Of a stretch of 49,342 nucleotides of DNA, positions 10,699 through 18,718 are shown piece after piece. This DNA is from JAIYCX01 sp964353175 (lineage in GTDB: Bacteria; Bdellovibrionota_C; UBA2361; SZUA-149; DAOLCO01), in contig CAYGUX010000021.1 in assembly GCA_964353175.1 (NCBI GenBank), positions 1 to 49,342 of the forward strand, given 5' to 3'. The notes beneath the pieces were generated by a model. The model searched no databases, was not told the origin of the DNA, and saw only the letters and a list, made by a program, of their open reading frames with translations. How positions within the stretch are numbered: the stretch's first letter is position 1; every line of letters starts with the position of its first letter. The translations under genes and the position numbers were made by a program.

Positions 10699-10743
10699 AT
10701 TGTTCCATTAGTATGTGGGTCGACTGCACACTAGTGGGACAAT
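10699..10743 (+). promoter_or_regulatory. Leader dyad upstream of the module I ATPase
   Basis: Arms 10699-10717 and 10727-10743 form about 17 bp, including two G-U pairs and one mismatch. It lies about 75 bases before the start codon. It could be an operator or a 5' stem of the transcript; every accessory gene has a comparable dyad. Confidence 0.45.
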
Positions 10744-10750
10744 TTCCAAT

Positions 10751-10784
10751 TCTCTCCCATGTTCTCTGGTTGACATGTGAGAGA
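10751..10784 (+). promoter_or_regulatory. Second leader hairpin
   Basis: TCTCTCCCATGT pairs with ACATGTGAGAGA with one mismatch across a 10-base loop. It lies directly upstream of the ribosome site of the ATPase gene. Confidence 0.45.
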
Positions 10785-10807
10785 AAAACTTCACTAAGCC
10801 AGAAAGG

Positions 10808-10825
10808 AGGAGCCCTATGGTTCCT
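10808..10825 (+). promoter_or_regulatory. Ribosome site and start codon inside a hairpin
   Basis: AGGAGCC (part of the AAAGGAGG ribosome site) pairs with GGTTCCT just inside the gene, with one G-U pair, leaving CTAT as the loop. The start ATG at 10817 straddles loop and stem, so translation initiation may be structure-controlled. Confidence 0.45.
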
Positions 10826-11818
10826 GTGATCAAAGCCGCACTGAAGAAGTGTGGCTACGCCGCGTCCGACTTGCTGGCCGGGCAAGTCGGACTCCTGCTC
10901 GCTTCGCGTGGTCAGGAGGGGGTCTCGAGCATGTTGCTCGATGGTCCCCCAGGCGCCGGAAAGACCGCATTGGCAAAATCGGTCGCTCGGATGTTGGGAG
11001 TAGATTACATCTACACCCAGGCTCATCCGGGTAGTGCCCCTGAGGATTTTTTGTACGATGCGAACATCGTGCAGATCCTCCGGGGGGTTGCGGGCGACCG
11101 AGAGGCCGTTCGCACTGCCGAGGATGTGGTAGACCTCGGCTTTTTGCCGGCTGTTTTTCGGGCCTCTCACCAAGGCCAAGTAGTTTGCTTTGTCGATGAA
11201 CTCGACAAGGCAAGCCCGAAAACGGACTCCCTCTTCTTGAGTGCCCTTCAGGAGGGTGAGGTAAATGTGAAGGGCCTTGGCCGTATCAAGGCGCGACTGG
11301 AAAATCTCGTTCTGTTCTTCACGAAGAACAACGAGCGAGAAATTTCCGAACCCCTGATGCGGCGGTGTCGCCGTGAGTATCTTGGGTTTCCGAGCGAAAG
11401 CTTGGAGCTCTCGATTCTCACCGGCGGATGCCGGACGATTGGCATGGACAAGCCAATCGTAGTCAAGGAAGAGACCATGGACTCTTTGCCAGAGTCCGTG
11501 GCCCGTGTACTGGTGACTGTGGCCAATCAGCTCCGAGCGAAGCAGGAGGACTTGATAAAGCCTCCTGCCACGCAGGAACTGCTGGCCGCTGGCAGGGATG
11601 CCATGCGACTTGTTTGCTGGAAGGCAAACGAACTCGTTGGCCAAATCTGTTTTGGCTGGTTGGCCGGATTCCGAGAGGACCGTGAGGTTCTCAAGGGCAT
11701 CATCTCTCCAGAGAAATTAGGAGAGATGCTTTGCACCGCATGTCGCGGTGCAAAGTTTGTGCCGTCCAGTCAAGAACTCCCCGCAGTGAACGGGGAGTTC
11801 GTTTCCTTTGGGAAATAA
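10817..11818 (+). CDS. MoxR/CbbQ-like AAA+ ATPase (module I)
   Basis: 333 residues; the start is set by AAAGGAGG with good spacing. Walker A is GPPGAGKT (residues 43-50), Walker B is VVCFVDELD (122-130) and a sensor/arginine region is PLMRRCRREYLGF. MoxR-family ATPases work with VWA-domain partners to remodel or insert cofactors into target proteins; the VWA partner here is probably the 12669-14528 product. The target is unknown. The DNA is GC-rich and densely palindromic: an 11-bp hairpin at 10864-10892, and three back-to-back hairpins at 11701-11728, 11730-11754 and 11774-11800. A long antisense frame opposite is a by-product of that symmetry. Confidence 0.85.
   Translation: MVPVIKAALKKCGYAASDLLAGQVGLLLASRGQEGVSSMLLDGPPGAGKTALAKSVARMLGVDYIYTQAHPGSAPEDFLYDANIVQILRGVAGDREAVRTAEDVVDLGFLPAVFRASHQGQVVCFVDELDKASPKTDSLFLSALQEGEVNVKGLGRIKARLENLVLFFTKNNEREISEPLMRRCRREYLGFPSESLELSILTGGCRTIGMDKPIVVKEETMDSLPESVARVLVTVANQLRAKQEDLIKPPATQELLAAGRDAMRLVCWKANELVGQICFGWLAGFREDREVLKGIISPEKLGEMLCTACRGAKFVPSSQELPAVNGEFVSFGK
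11701..11800 (+). other. Three consecutive perfect hairpins inside the ATPase gene
   Basis: CATCTCTCC/GGAGAGATG (9 bp, 11701-11728), TTTGCACCGC/GCGGTGCAAA (10 bp, 11730-11754) and GAACTCCCCG/CGGGGAGTTC (10 bp, 11774-11800) tile the end of the coding region with only short gaps. Chance occurrence of three such perfect stems in 100 bases is very unlikely. Confidence 0.85.
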
Positions 11819-11940
11819 ACTTTTCACCAACCCACCGTGTATGGGTACGGCAAAAGGTGAGGGCACGGCTTCACCTAAAAAATGTGCCATGAGTATCTGT
11901 TCTCATGTCGCATAAATTTTTAACAGATTTGTTCCACCCC

Positions 11941-11994
11941 CTCGCATTTTTCGTCATGTAGGCGAGTGGGTCAACTCCTTTGAAAGGAGGTGTT
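11941..11994 (+). promoter_or_regulatory. Leader hairpins masking the ribosome site
   Basis: CTCGC...GCGAG (11941-11966) is followed by CTCCTTT pairing with AAAGGAG (11975-11989), the Shine-Dalgarno of the next gene. The ribosome site is therefore part of a stem. Confidence 0.5.
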
Positions 11995-11996
11995 AC

Positions 11997-12554
11997 ATGA
12001 CTGTTGAAACAAAAATGATCCCTGTCGGGCAGCTACCAGCTGTACAGCGGGATCTATTTTTGGCCCGAGCGTTGAAGGACACTCGGGCGAGGGTTGAAAC
12101 CCTCCTCGTTTCCTTCCCGGACATGGATGTCCGGTTCGAAAGCGATGCGCCGATTTCATCGGCGGTCGTAAGCGTGACTGCATCAGTCTCGCTTACTCAC
12201 TTTGCGGAGCAGTTCGAGCGATTGCTCGACTGCTATGCTCCCACTAAGGAGAGTGGGGAGTGGGTTTTGAAATGGGCGGCGCCGATTAGCCGATACGGCG
12301 CCGTCTCAAAGATCCGGCTCGCCTTGTGCGACCGGATCGTAAAGCTTGACGCCGAGACGGGTGAAACCGTCGGAGCGCTCAAGCGAAGGCGACGTTCCGT
12401 GAAGCAAGGTCACGGAACGGTCAGGCTGGTTCCTGCGGAGGACTCCTTGCAGTTAGTCCTCCGCCACCCGAATGCGCAGGGCTTAAAGGCTCTGTGGAAG
12501 TCGGTGTTTCACCGGCTTTCAAGCAAGTCGCCGAGTTTGAAGCTTGGCAACTAG
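11997..12554 (+). CDS. Unrecognised 185-residue protein in module I
   Basis: AAAGGAGG six bases before ATG 11997 sets the start. I do not recognise the family. The protein is soluble, with a basic stretch (KRRRRS near residue 130) and no signal peptide or membrane segment. It sits between the MoxR ATPase and the VWA gene, so it may belong to that complex. The coding DNA is almost fully tiled by perfect hairpins: 12117-12134 (8 bp, 2-base loop), 12208-12234 (11 bp with one bulged base), 12277-12303 (8 bp), 12311-12338 (7 bp), 12393-12419 (10 bp) and 12435-12464 (10 bp). These strengthen the case that the frame is real and under a second constraint. Confidence 0.7.
   Translation: MTVETKMIPVGQLPAVQRDLFLARALKDTRARVETLLVSFPDMDVRFESDAPISSAVVSVTASVSLTHFAEQFERLLDCYAPTKESGEWVLKWAAPISRYGAVSKIRLALCDRIVKLDAETGETVGALKRRRRSVKQGHGTVRLVPAEDSLQLVLRHPNAQGLKALWKSVFHRLSSKSPSLKLGN
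12393..12464 (+). other. Two adjacent 10-bp perfect hairpins within coding sequence
   Basis: CGTTCCGTGA/TCACGGAACG (12393-12419) and GCGGAGGACT/AGTCCTCCGC (12435-12464) lie side by side in the 185-residue gene. Confidence 0.85.
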
Positions 12555-12668
12555 GTGGAGCCGTCCTTGGCATGACTAAAAACTGCCAGGTAGCGTCTTA
12601 AGCAAGTAGGTGCCACTCCCTACATGTTTGATTCATCCCGAGTGGCGGTGCAAGCGGAGGAGAATCCG

Positions 12669-14528
12669 ATGCCCACCGAGAATTTCTCCCAGGAAATCTG
12701 GGAGGATTATGATGCCCGGTCGCTCTTCCCCGACCGCTTGCATACAAATAAGCTCACCAAGATTGACAAAGTTAACCTGAATAAGGTTGATCAAGAAGAT
12801 CCTGGTGAGCAGGGAAGCCCACCACCGGCTGGCTCGGATGCTGGCCCGCCACAGGATGGAGACTCCTATACGGAGTCCTCTCCAGAAAAGAACCATGAAG
12901 ACCATCTCTATGAGATGGAAGGAGACGGTTCTGGGTCGGCTGATGACAGAGATGTCAAGGCCGACAAGGAAGAGGATCTTCGGACAGAAGAGCAGGATGC
13001 TTCTGATGATTCTGGATCTGAGTCGAGCGAAAGCTCTTCAGAGCCGGCGGAGTCAGGGGACGAAAGTTCTTCTGGTGAGTCGTCCTCAGAGTCTTTTGAT
13101 TCTAAGGAAGGAGAAGCTGATCCAGGCGAAGCATCGGAAGGTGCAGAGTCGGGAGAAGCTAATCCCTTCGAGGAAGAAGACTGGGAGACTGAGGCTCGCG
13201 AAAGCGAGAATCAGACTTCCGGCAAAGAGGAAGACTCTGATGCCGGAGAGCCCTCAGAGGCAAAGGATGCCAAAGAGGGTGGTGAGTCTCAAGGCTCTGA
13301 TGAATCGGATGAAACTCCAGAGGCTGAAGAAGCCGAAGGGGCTGAAAAGCCGATTCAGAAGGAGTCTGAGGGGATTGAGGAGGTTGCGGAAGCGACTTCT
13401 AAAACCTCGGAAGATGTTCATGGTGGCGATGAAGCTACTAAGGACATTGAAGACTCGACTAACGCGGCCAACGACGGACAAAACCCGGATAACCAAGGGG
13501 CGGAGTCTGGAGAAGGTGGCGACTCCGGAGATGGTCAGGGAGAGGATGAAGAAAACGAATCGGAGTCGGACGGCGAGGGATCGCCATTTGGCTCAGATTT
13601 GGATGAGTCCGAGGATTGGGAGTCCTTGGGCGCAGCATCTGTCTCATACCAGATGCTTGCAAATCCAACCCTCGAGAAGCCATTGGAGGCAGGTGGGGGT
13701 GGAGCTGCGGTTGACTACCGCAATGCTCCCCGTGTCATTGATGATGCGGAAAAAAGGAAGATCTTCTTAACAGTTCGCGAGCTGATAAAAAAGCTTGTTA
13801 ACGAAGAGGATCTCACTCAGCGTGAGGATGGTAGCTCCCGCTGGGATGCCAGGCAGCTGGCTATGAAGGCTGCGAAGTATCAGCACCCGCGGATTCCAAC
13901 CGCAAAGTTCGATCGTCCGAAGAACAACAAAATTGTTTTTTTCATGGACGTATCAGGCTCAGTCTCCTACCTAGCAGAGCTTTTCATGGCTCTAATGGGT
14001 GGGGCGGCAGGGATCCCAGGGGTGTGGATCGTGGTCGGATCTGAGGCACATGCGGAGTATGAGATAGCAGTTCCGAAACCTTTTAAGAAGGTGGAGGAAG
14101 CTGTGGAGTACTTTTGCAGGGTGCTAAACCATCAGGATGAGGATCACCCGATGGGAGAATGTCCAGCACCTAGGACGGGTGGCTGGACTCGGCCCTACGA
14201 TCAACCCTTTGAGCCAGGAGTGAAGCAATTCCTCCAGGACAAAGGGCTCTGGGGGCCGGACACGACCTGCGTGTTTTTTGGAGACATGCAGGGTGTCCAT
14301 TTCAACACTCCGGACCTTCGGGAAATCGTCCGTGAGGTGAAATGTCTTTGGCTCTTCACAGATGGGCCAGGACATTATACTCACACGGACGATTTGCCCA
14401 AAGCGATTGAAGCCCAGTTGCCGATCGTATATAACATACGATCAGCGCGGGCCTTCGCCTGGGCGGTCCGAAGGTTGTCGAGAATCCGGCCGGGACTCAA
14501 GATGGTAGTCCCGCCGGATTCTCAGTGA
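12669..14528 (+). CDS. VWA-domain protein with long acidic linker (CobT-like layout)
   Basis: 619 residues from ATG 12669, chosen because GGAGG lies seven bases upstream; the longer frame from 12624 has no ribosome site. Residues about 30-340 are a low-complexity Glu/Ser/Asp/Gly-rich linker. The C-terminal third is a von Willebrand A-type domain with a MIDAS motif DVSGSVS near residue 426 and later FFGDMQG and LFTDGPGH. An acidic linker before a VWA domain is also the layout of CobT and related MoxR partners, but no cobalt-chelatase context is present. It probably works with the ATPase at 10817. The coding hairpins are strongest outside the linker, e.g. 14424-14444 (8 bp) and 14480-14523 (17 bp with one bulge, ending just before the stop). 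Confidence 0.8.
   Translation: MPTENFSQEIWEDYDARSLFPDRLHTNKLTKIDKVNLNKVDQEDPGEQGSPPPAGSDAGPPQDGDSYTESSPEKNHEDHLYEMEGDGSGSADDRDVKADKEEDLRTEEQDASDDSGSESSESSSEPAESGDESSSGESSSESFDSKEGEADPGEASEGAESGEANPFEEEDWETEARESENQTSGKEEDSDAGEPSEAKDAKEGGESQGSDESDETPEAEEAEGAEKPIQKESEGIEEVAEATSKTSEDVHGGDEATKDIEDSTNAANDGQNPDNQGAESGEGGDSGDGQGEDEENESESDGEGSPFGSDLDESEDWESLGAASVSYQMLANPTLEKPLEAGGGGAAVDYRNAPRVIDDAEKRKIFLTVRELIKKLVNEEDLTQREDGSSRWDARQLAMKAAKYQHPRIPTAKFDRPKNNKIVFFMDVSGSVSYLAELFMALMGGAAGIPGVWIVVGSEAHAEYEIAVPKPFKKVEEAVEYFCRVLNHQDEDHPMGECPAPRTGGWTRPYDQPFEPGVKQFLQDKGLWGPDTTCVFFGDMQGVHFNTPDLREIVREVKCLWLFTDGPGHYTHTDDLPKAIEAQLPIVYNIRSARAFAWAVRRLSRIRPGLKMVVPPDSQ
14480..14523 (+). other. 17-bp hairpin at the end of the VWA gene
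   Basis: GAGAATCCGG/CCGGATTCTC plus CGGGACT/AGTCCCG stack with a single bulged C. It lies in frame just before the stop codon and may also protect the mRNA 3' end; no U-tract follows. Confidence 0.8.
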
Positions 14529-14588
14529 TAATAAACCATGAGTGAGTCGGGGCACTCTTGGTAAATTTTCCTACCCCGTTTTCGAAAG

Positions 14589-14606
14589 GAGGTCATGTAT
14601 GACCTC
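14589..14606 (+). promoter_or_regulatory. Ribosome site and AUG in a perfect palindrome
   Basis: GAGGTCAT (ribosome site) pairs with ATGACCTC, which contains the start codon of the short leader frame at 14599. Initiation there would require opening of the stem. Confidence 0.5.
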
Positions 14607-14670
14607 AATCCGTGGCCCCCCAGGCCTAAAGGAAGAAGATAGGCTAGATTTCAGACTGAAGTACAGGTGA
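14599..14670 (+). CDS. Short leader peptide with RGPP motif (leader 1)
   Basis: A 23-residue frame starting MTSIRGPPG, preceded by GAAAGGAGG with six-base spacing. An alternative ATG at 14595 in another frame is only two bases from the ribosome site. The motif Arg-Gly-Pro-Pro recurs in leaders at 31678 and, as Arg-Gly-Pro, at 15162 and 28333, with different arginine codons (CGT, AGA, CGA, CGC), which argues for peptide-level conservation. SecM ends in Arg-Ala-Gly-Pro and other arrest peptides use Arg-Ala-Pro-Pro, so ribosome stalling is a reasonable guess. No protein gene follows directly; a structured RNA-like stretch does. Confidence 0.4.
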   Translation: MTSIRGPPGLKEEDRLDFRLKYR

Positions 14671-15100
14671 GTATAAAAATCTCCCCTGATTCCTTTCCGA
14701 AAGGGCTTAGCGAAGTGCTGTTTAGCGAACAGTGAAGTAGCGAAGGCTTGAATAGGAAAAGGAGTATCGGCGCGAAAGCTTCGATTAGTAGGTACTGAAA
14801 TATAGGCACAAAAGGTCTATCCGTATTCCGGCGACGCGAGTCGCGAATCCAGCATGCGCATGGTTGATACGAGGTAGGGTATCCTCGTCATAAGGCAACC
14901 GAAGTAGACTGGCTACGAAGTGGAATTGACCACGAAGGAACTTGAGTTGTGCAACTCAAGCTTCTGAGGGAGATCGAAAGGTTTCCAAACTCAATTCAGA
15001 CAACAGTTGATAAATCTGTATTGATAAGCCCATTGCTATTGTGTTTGACATAGCACAACTCGAGTCTAAGGATGCTCGTTAAAACACCCAAGGATAAACA
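14671..15100 (+). ncRNA. Structured RNA-like stretch, type B copy 1
   Basis: Noncoding, with many short complementary segments (CGACGCGAGTCGCG, AACTTGAGTTGTGCAACTCAAG). It shares GATTCCTTTCCGAAAGGG and a later AATAGGA...AGGA segment with 15629 onward, suggesting two homologous RNAs in tandem. It follows leader 1. The family is unknown; it does not show group II domain V, and I could not assign it to group I introns. Boundaries are approximate. Confidence 0.4.
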
Positions 15101-15161
15101 GCAAAGGAGTTCCGATCGCCAAGGAATGAATGAGCTGAAATTAGGTCCTGGAGAGGAGGTG

Positions 15162-15188
15162 ATGAAAATCATGATCCGAGGGCCGTGA
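15162..15188 (+). CDS. Short leader peptide ending IRGP (leader 2)
   Basis: An eight-residue frame, MKIMIRGP, then TGA, behind GAGAGGAGG. ATG 15162 is only two bases from the ribosome site, and the in-frame ATG 15171 is the alternative. It ends exactly on Arg-Gly-Pro like a compact arrest peptide, with the stop codon following the proline. It is very short and could be chance, but the motif match to three other leaders in this window is notable. Confidence 0.3.
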   Translation: MKIMIRGP

Positions 15189-15481
15189 ACAAAAGGGAGA
15201 AAGCCGTGGAGGAGTAATAAGTGCGTAGCTTATGAAACTCCCGGCCCTATCCTGTTTTACTAAATAGGAGATGCTTACCACTACGTTCTTTTTCAATTCC
15301 CAGTGCTGATTTCCTTTCTTGTTATTCAAAATAATAGCAAGAAAGAAGAATAGCGGTGGATTATAATGTTTTTATTGAGGTTTTAAAAGGTAAAAAATAG
15401 CAATTTTGAATTTGTATGCCTTTCTTTGAAGAGGAAATTTTTCAAAGAAAGGCATATCTGTCAATTTTGTTCTCTGAAAGG

Positions 15482-15503
15482 AGGTGTCCCAAATGAGGGA
15501 CCT
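15482..15503 (+). promoter_or_regulatory. Ribosome-site hairpin with AUG in the loop
   Basis: AGGTGTCCC pairs with GGGACCT (one bulge), leaving AAATGA with the start codon at 15493 in the loop. It is the same architecture as at 14589 and 28438. Confidence 0.45.
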
Positions 15504-15513
15504 GATTGTATGA
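15493..15513 (+). CDS. Possible six-residue leader (MRDLIV)
   Basis: ATG eight bases after GAAAGGAGG, with a stop after six codons. It has no RGP motif. It is listed because the ribosome site is as strong as those of the real genes and a type B RNA follows, as with leader 1. It may be only a vestigial start. Confidence 0.2.
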   Translation: MRDLIV

Positions 15514-16076
15514 GTTGGTATTAGCTAGATATAGAAATTCAGCTTGTAATTTTTATATCGAAGGCAAAACTACAAGTTAGGGTGACTACGCCTACAAGGC
15601 TGCCTTCGGGTAAGTTTTAGGTGTCCCCCGATTCCTTTCCGAAAGGGTCAAGTGAAAAGTGCCAAGTGGAGCACTGAGTAATGGAAGCTTAAATAGGACT
15701 AGGAAGCGCTAATTCTAAAGGGTTAGCATACATTGGCCTATTGAAACCTGTGTCGAACAGGATGTCAGTAGTAAACTACCCCATATGATCCTAGCAGGTC
15801 ACTGGCCGGAGGGTCAGTGATTATTTCGTGTGGGCAGGAATTACTACCGGGAGAAGCATACTTAGGGGGAGGCCCCTACAGCGAAGGCTGGTGCAGTAGT
15901 CGTTTCTGGCTGATTTTCGATCACACTAAAAAGGCCGTGCAAGTCGGCAAATCTTCATAGGGTAAGAGCTGATATCCTTATGAGGGCACTTACGGGGCAG
16001 ACCGGCGGGCCAAACCCTTAGGGGCACTAATCCATCTGCAAGCTACGGTGCTAGTTAACCGTAAAATATACTAGCA
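15514..16076 (+). ncRNA. Structured RNA-like stretch, type B copy 2
   Basis: About 560 bases with no credible frame but dense complementarity (GGTCACTGGCCGGAGGGTCAGTGA, CATAGGGTAAGAGCTGATATCCTTATG). GATTCCTTTCCGAAAGGG at 15629 and the following AATAGGACTAGGA match type B copy 1. It lies upstream of the 16234 gene and may be its long leader or an independent RNA. Boundaries are approximate. Confidence 0.4.
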
Positions 16077-16233
16077 GGTTTGTTCACCTGAAAAAAAGTA
16101 ACAATGAAGGGTTCGGGGAAAATGATTAGTCGTTACCACTAACGATGAAAATATTCTTGTAACCTGGGTTCCTCCGATGCAGGAACTTCTGAATTCAGTA
16201 TCGGTGCATAGGGCCGATACGAAGGAGGTAGCC

Positions 16234-16599
16234 ATGATGCAGTTTCCGGTCCGTTTGCATGGAGCAAAAACAGTAGTGGCTATCAGATTGCCCGAGCCCA
16301 TGGGCGGGAGCGCCAAAGTGTTCTTGCGAACCGTCGCAAAAGAGCAGCTATCAACGCTGTTTCACAGGCCGATTGAATGTGGGATAAGTGGTAGGTCAGA
16401 TATTGGCCAGCTTATTCCGATAAATTCTGTCGGCCGGTGGCTCTTTGGAGTCCCTGGTTACATGGGCCACGTGGTGGTATCAAACTGGGGAGATGACCTT
16501 TGCAAGGTCGAGTTCCCAACTGGTAGCCCACTTGCAGTAGGCGAACTGGTGGAGGCTCTCAAACGAGAAGTAGAGAGCCTGAAACCACGCTCGTCATAG
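16234..16599 (+). CDS. Unrecognised 121-residue protein
   Basis: The start ATG at 16234 is set by GAAGGAGG four bases upstream; the upstream in-frame ATG at 16177 has no ribosome site. No family is recognised and there are no membrane segments. The N-terminal half looks beta-rich (FPVRLHGAKTVVAIRLPEP) and the C-terminal end helical (VGELVEALKREVESL). The coding DNA contains perfect hairpins such as GACCTT/AAGGTC near 16495 and AGGCTCTC/GAGAGCCT near 16553. A terminator follows at once, so this is a single-gene transcript. Confidence 0.6.
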   Translation: MMQFPVRLHGAKTVVAIRLPEPMGGSAKVFLRTVAKEQLSTLFHRPIECGISGRSDIGQLIPINSVGRWLFGVPGYMGHVVVSNWGDDLCKVEFPTGSPLAVGELVEALKREVESLKPRSS

Positions 16600-16604
16600 G
16601 AACT

Positions 16605-16668
16605 GCGAGACCCTGTGTTTATAATTGCTTTGGCGTTATGAATACAGGGTCCGCAACCTCTTTATTTT
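16605..16668 (+). terminator. Rho-independent terminator-like hairpin after the 16234 gene
   Basis: GCG-A-GACCCTGT pairs with ACAGGGTC-CGC across a 27-base loop, followed by CTCTTTATTTT. Confidence 0.6.
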
Positions 16669-16734
16669 AGGTTTTGAAAATCTAAGGTTATTATATCCAC
16701 CGCTTTTCTTATTATGATTTTGTAAGAGATTGAT

Positions 16735-16765
16735 TCAAGAGACTGGTTTTTTACTGTTCTCTTGA
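16735..16765 (+). promoter_or_regulatory. Leader dyad upstream of the 16800 gene
   Basis: TCAAGAGA and TCTCTTGA (8 bp) are spaced 15 bases apart, 35 bases before the start codon. Confidence 0.4.
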
Positions 16766-16799
16766 GTGAGTTCAACCCCGTTTTTTGAAAGGTTTTAAA

Positions 16800-17723
16800 A
16801 TGAGCTGGATTGAATCTGTAAATGATCTGATTTTTTCCTTTGATAAATTTCTGGCAAAGAAAGCCCCAGAACTCGTGGAGTGGCTCCGACGGCTCAAGGT
16901 TTCAGCTCTCCCAGATGGAACTTTTGTTCTTGATGGAGATCAATTGATTACCTATGGCGAATATCGGGGAGATATCCCTTTTCCTAAAGAGGAAGGGGTG
17001 TTTCAGCAGCATGATGGATCACAATGGACAAAGCTCTACTTTTACGTGCAGAACGAGACCCAGGTATTGGTTCATCCTGCCATGCCGATCGATGGGCCTT
17101 CAGCATTTCTTGCTTCTCTTCTAAGTGTGATTGTAAGCCAATCCATGATGAAAGAGAAGGGAGATCAGGAAAATCCGCGATTTCGGCTTTTGGTTAGAGA
17201 AAAGGAATTAGCTCTCATGCGTATTGCGCATGAAGAATATTTCGATTTTCAATCGGAACTGGGCCAAATTCGTATTATCACGGATGCACTAATGAAAAAG
17301 TTCGATGTGTTAGATGTGCCTGATGAGGACGAGGAGACCTACAGGTATTCAGAATACCTCTGGGCAAGCAAGGAAAAGATCGACCAAATTCGACCAGAAT
17401 CGAGTCCATATTTGCGAGCTACTTTTGCAAACGTGATGGCCAGTCTAATGGTCTCAATTGACATCTCAGGTGGGTACGGTGGTCCATCAGTCCGAGAGTA
17501 TGTGGCGATTGAAGCCTTGTCTCAGACAGTTTGGACTTTCGACAGACTTTTCCGGGAGCTCAATCGAGAAGACGGGCTCATCTTCGGGCCGCTTCTTGAG
17601 GTACATTTCAGATGCTGGGAAGAAATGGAAGGTCAAACCTTCGATGACGACCCGGAGGATGAAATTGCACTAGAGCAAGGCTGGCAAGGGCCGTCAACGG
17701 GCTGGACGCCTGACTGGAATTAG
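16800..17723 (+). CDS. Unrecognised 307-residue protein
   Basis: Start ATG 16800 with GAAAGG seven bases upstream; the TTG at 16785 would place the ribosome site inside the gene. The protein is soluble, largely helical and rich in aromatic residues, with an acidic C terminus (DDDPEDEIALEQ). No motif was recognised. It is a single gene between its own leader dyad and a weak terminator. Hairpins in the coding DNA are present but less dense than in the GC-rich genes, for example CATGCG/CGCATG near 17218 and AGGTATT/AATACCT near 17342. Confidence 0.65.
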   Translation: MSWIESVNDLIFSFDKFLAKKAPELVEWLRRLKVSALPDGTFVLDGDQLITYGEYRGDIPFPKEEGVFQQHDGSQWTKLYFYVQNETQVLVHPAMPIDGPSAFLASLLSVIVSQSMMKEKGDQENPRFRLLVREKELALMRIAHEEYFDFQSELGQIRIITDALMKKFDVLDVPDEDEETYRYSEYLWASKEKIDQIRPESSPYLRATFANVMASLMVSIDISGGYGGPSVREYVAIEALSQTVWTFDRLFRELNREDGLIFGPLLEVHFRCWEEMEGQTFDDDPEDEIALEQGWQGPSTGWTPDWN

Positions 17724-17758
17724 TGTCCAGAGCGATGAAAATAGGTACAGGGTTTTAC

Positions 17759-17800
17759 GAGAGAGGTTGGAAAGGACTCACTCTCTCCATTCTTCCAGCA
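17759..17800 (+). terminator. Possible weak terminator
   Basis: GAGAGAG and CTCTCTC can pair across about 17 bases, followed by CATTCTTCC without a clean U-tract. Confidence 0.3.
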
Positions 17801-17972
17801 AACTACCAGTTTAAGAACACAAGACAGAATTTGCAAAATTGACAATTAAAAATACTAAGTGTGCGTGGCGGAGATTTAGTGATGGTTGGGAAGCTTTGTT
17901 TATAGGTAGCTTTAGAAATACTTTTCTTATAAAACTCACAGAGTCACTTAAGAAGGGGTTTTCTATGTTTTC

Positions 17973-17987
17973 GCCCTAAGGTAGGGC
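17973..17987 (+). promoter_or_regulatory. Small leader hairpin before the 18014 gene
   Basis: GCCCTA-AGG-TAGGGC, just upstream of the purine-rich ribosome site. The spacer 17724-18013 holds no other recognisable element. Confidence 0.4.
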
Positions 17988-18013
17988 AATGTTTTGAAAA
18001 GAAAGTGAACAAG

Positions 18014-18706
18014 ATGAAAAAAACAATTTGGGTTTATAGCCCAGATCCAACTTCGGGTCGTGCTCTTCAAGCCCTAAAAGATTGGGCTGGAGAGGATGCG
18101 GTTGTGAGCTACGAGGGAGGACTTGGCAAATGCCAGGTTGTCGTAGCTCGTATTGAGCGTGAACAGCCTGACGCGGTTGTGGTGGTTGCACCACTTGCTG
18201 GCTGTCAGGTACTTTGCGCTTTGAAGCCAGCAACCACGCTCCTTTGGATGGGAGCTGAACAGGTTGAACCTGACCAAGCTGAGTGGTTCACGCCAGACCG
18301 TCGTGGATTTCGGTTCACTGAGTATTCTATCCTGCGGGATGTAGTGCTCAACACGGAAGAGCCTCAGCCGAGGAAGATCATTGGCCAGAAGCTGGTGATC
18401 GGCTGGGTCATGCGGCATTGTCTGGATGATGTGCAAAGGAATGCACTTCGAAATCTTTATGGGCGGGATGTCCAGATTGATTTTCAGCGTCTCCCAGAAG
18501 GCCGAGCCTCGGGGAAGGATCTTGCAAGAATTGCAAGAAGCAGGAATTGGACGGATCTGGTTCTTGTTGCCCCTCTGCCAGTTTATGCAGATTGCGCAAG
18601 GGAAGGCTTTCCGGCGCTCAAAGGAGTTATGAATCAAGGACGATTCGTTAAATTCCAGAGAGTGATTGGACTCGAAGTATTTCTCGAGCCGCTCTCCTTA
18701 AGGTGA
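18014..18706 (+). CDS. Internally duplicated protein with VVVAPL motifs (paralogue 1)
   Basis: 230 residues from ATG 18014; GTG 18005 is an alternative start. Two similar halves are visible: WVYSPDPTSGRALQALKDW...DAVVVVAPLAGCQVL and IGWVMRHCLDDVQRNALRNLYG...TDLVLVAPLPVYADC, each an alpha/beta unit of about 75 residues. The family has no name that I know. The same layout is encoded at 27445-28119 in module II, so the gene belongs to the shared module repertoire. The coding DNA is palindromic: GAGCTACGA pairs with TCGTAGCTC around an inner TGGCA/TGCCA (18108-18150). Confidence 0.7.
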   Translation: MKKTIWVYSPDPTSGRALQALKDWAGEDAVVSYEGGLGKCQVVVARIEREQPDAVVVVAPLAGCQVLCALKPATTLLWMGAEQVEPDQAEWFTPDRRGFRFTEYSILRDVVLNTEEPQPRKIIGQKLVIGWVMRHCLDDVQRNALRNLYGRDVQIDFQRLPEGRASGKDLARIARSRNWTDLVLVAPLPVYADCAREGFPALKGVMNQGRFVKFQRVIGLEVFLEPLSLR

Positions 18707-18718
18707 GATATTTCCATT

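Noticed and set aside
10658..11644. 328-codon frame on the minus strand opposite the module I ATPase
   Set aside because: It has no ribosome site, and its length comes from the GC-rich, self-complementary nature of the ATPase gene; the plus strand has Walker motifs and a strong start.
12787..13770. 327-codon plus-strand frame overlapping the VWA gene, rich in Arg and Lys
   Set aside because: It is the shifted reading of the Glu/Ser-rich linker codons, with no ribosome site and no domain.
18074..18637. 187-codon minus-strand frame inside the duplicated-domain gene
   Set aside because: The plus strand encodes a protein with a clear paralogue at 27445; the minus frame has none and no ribosome site.
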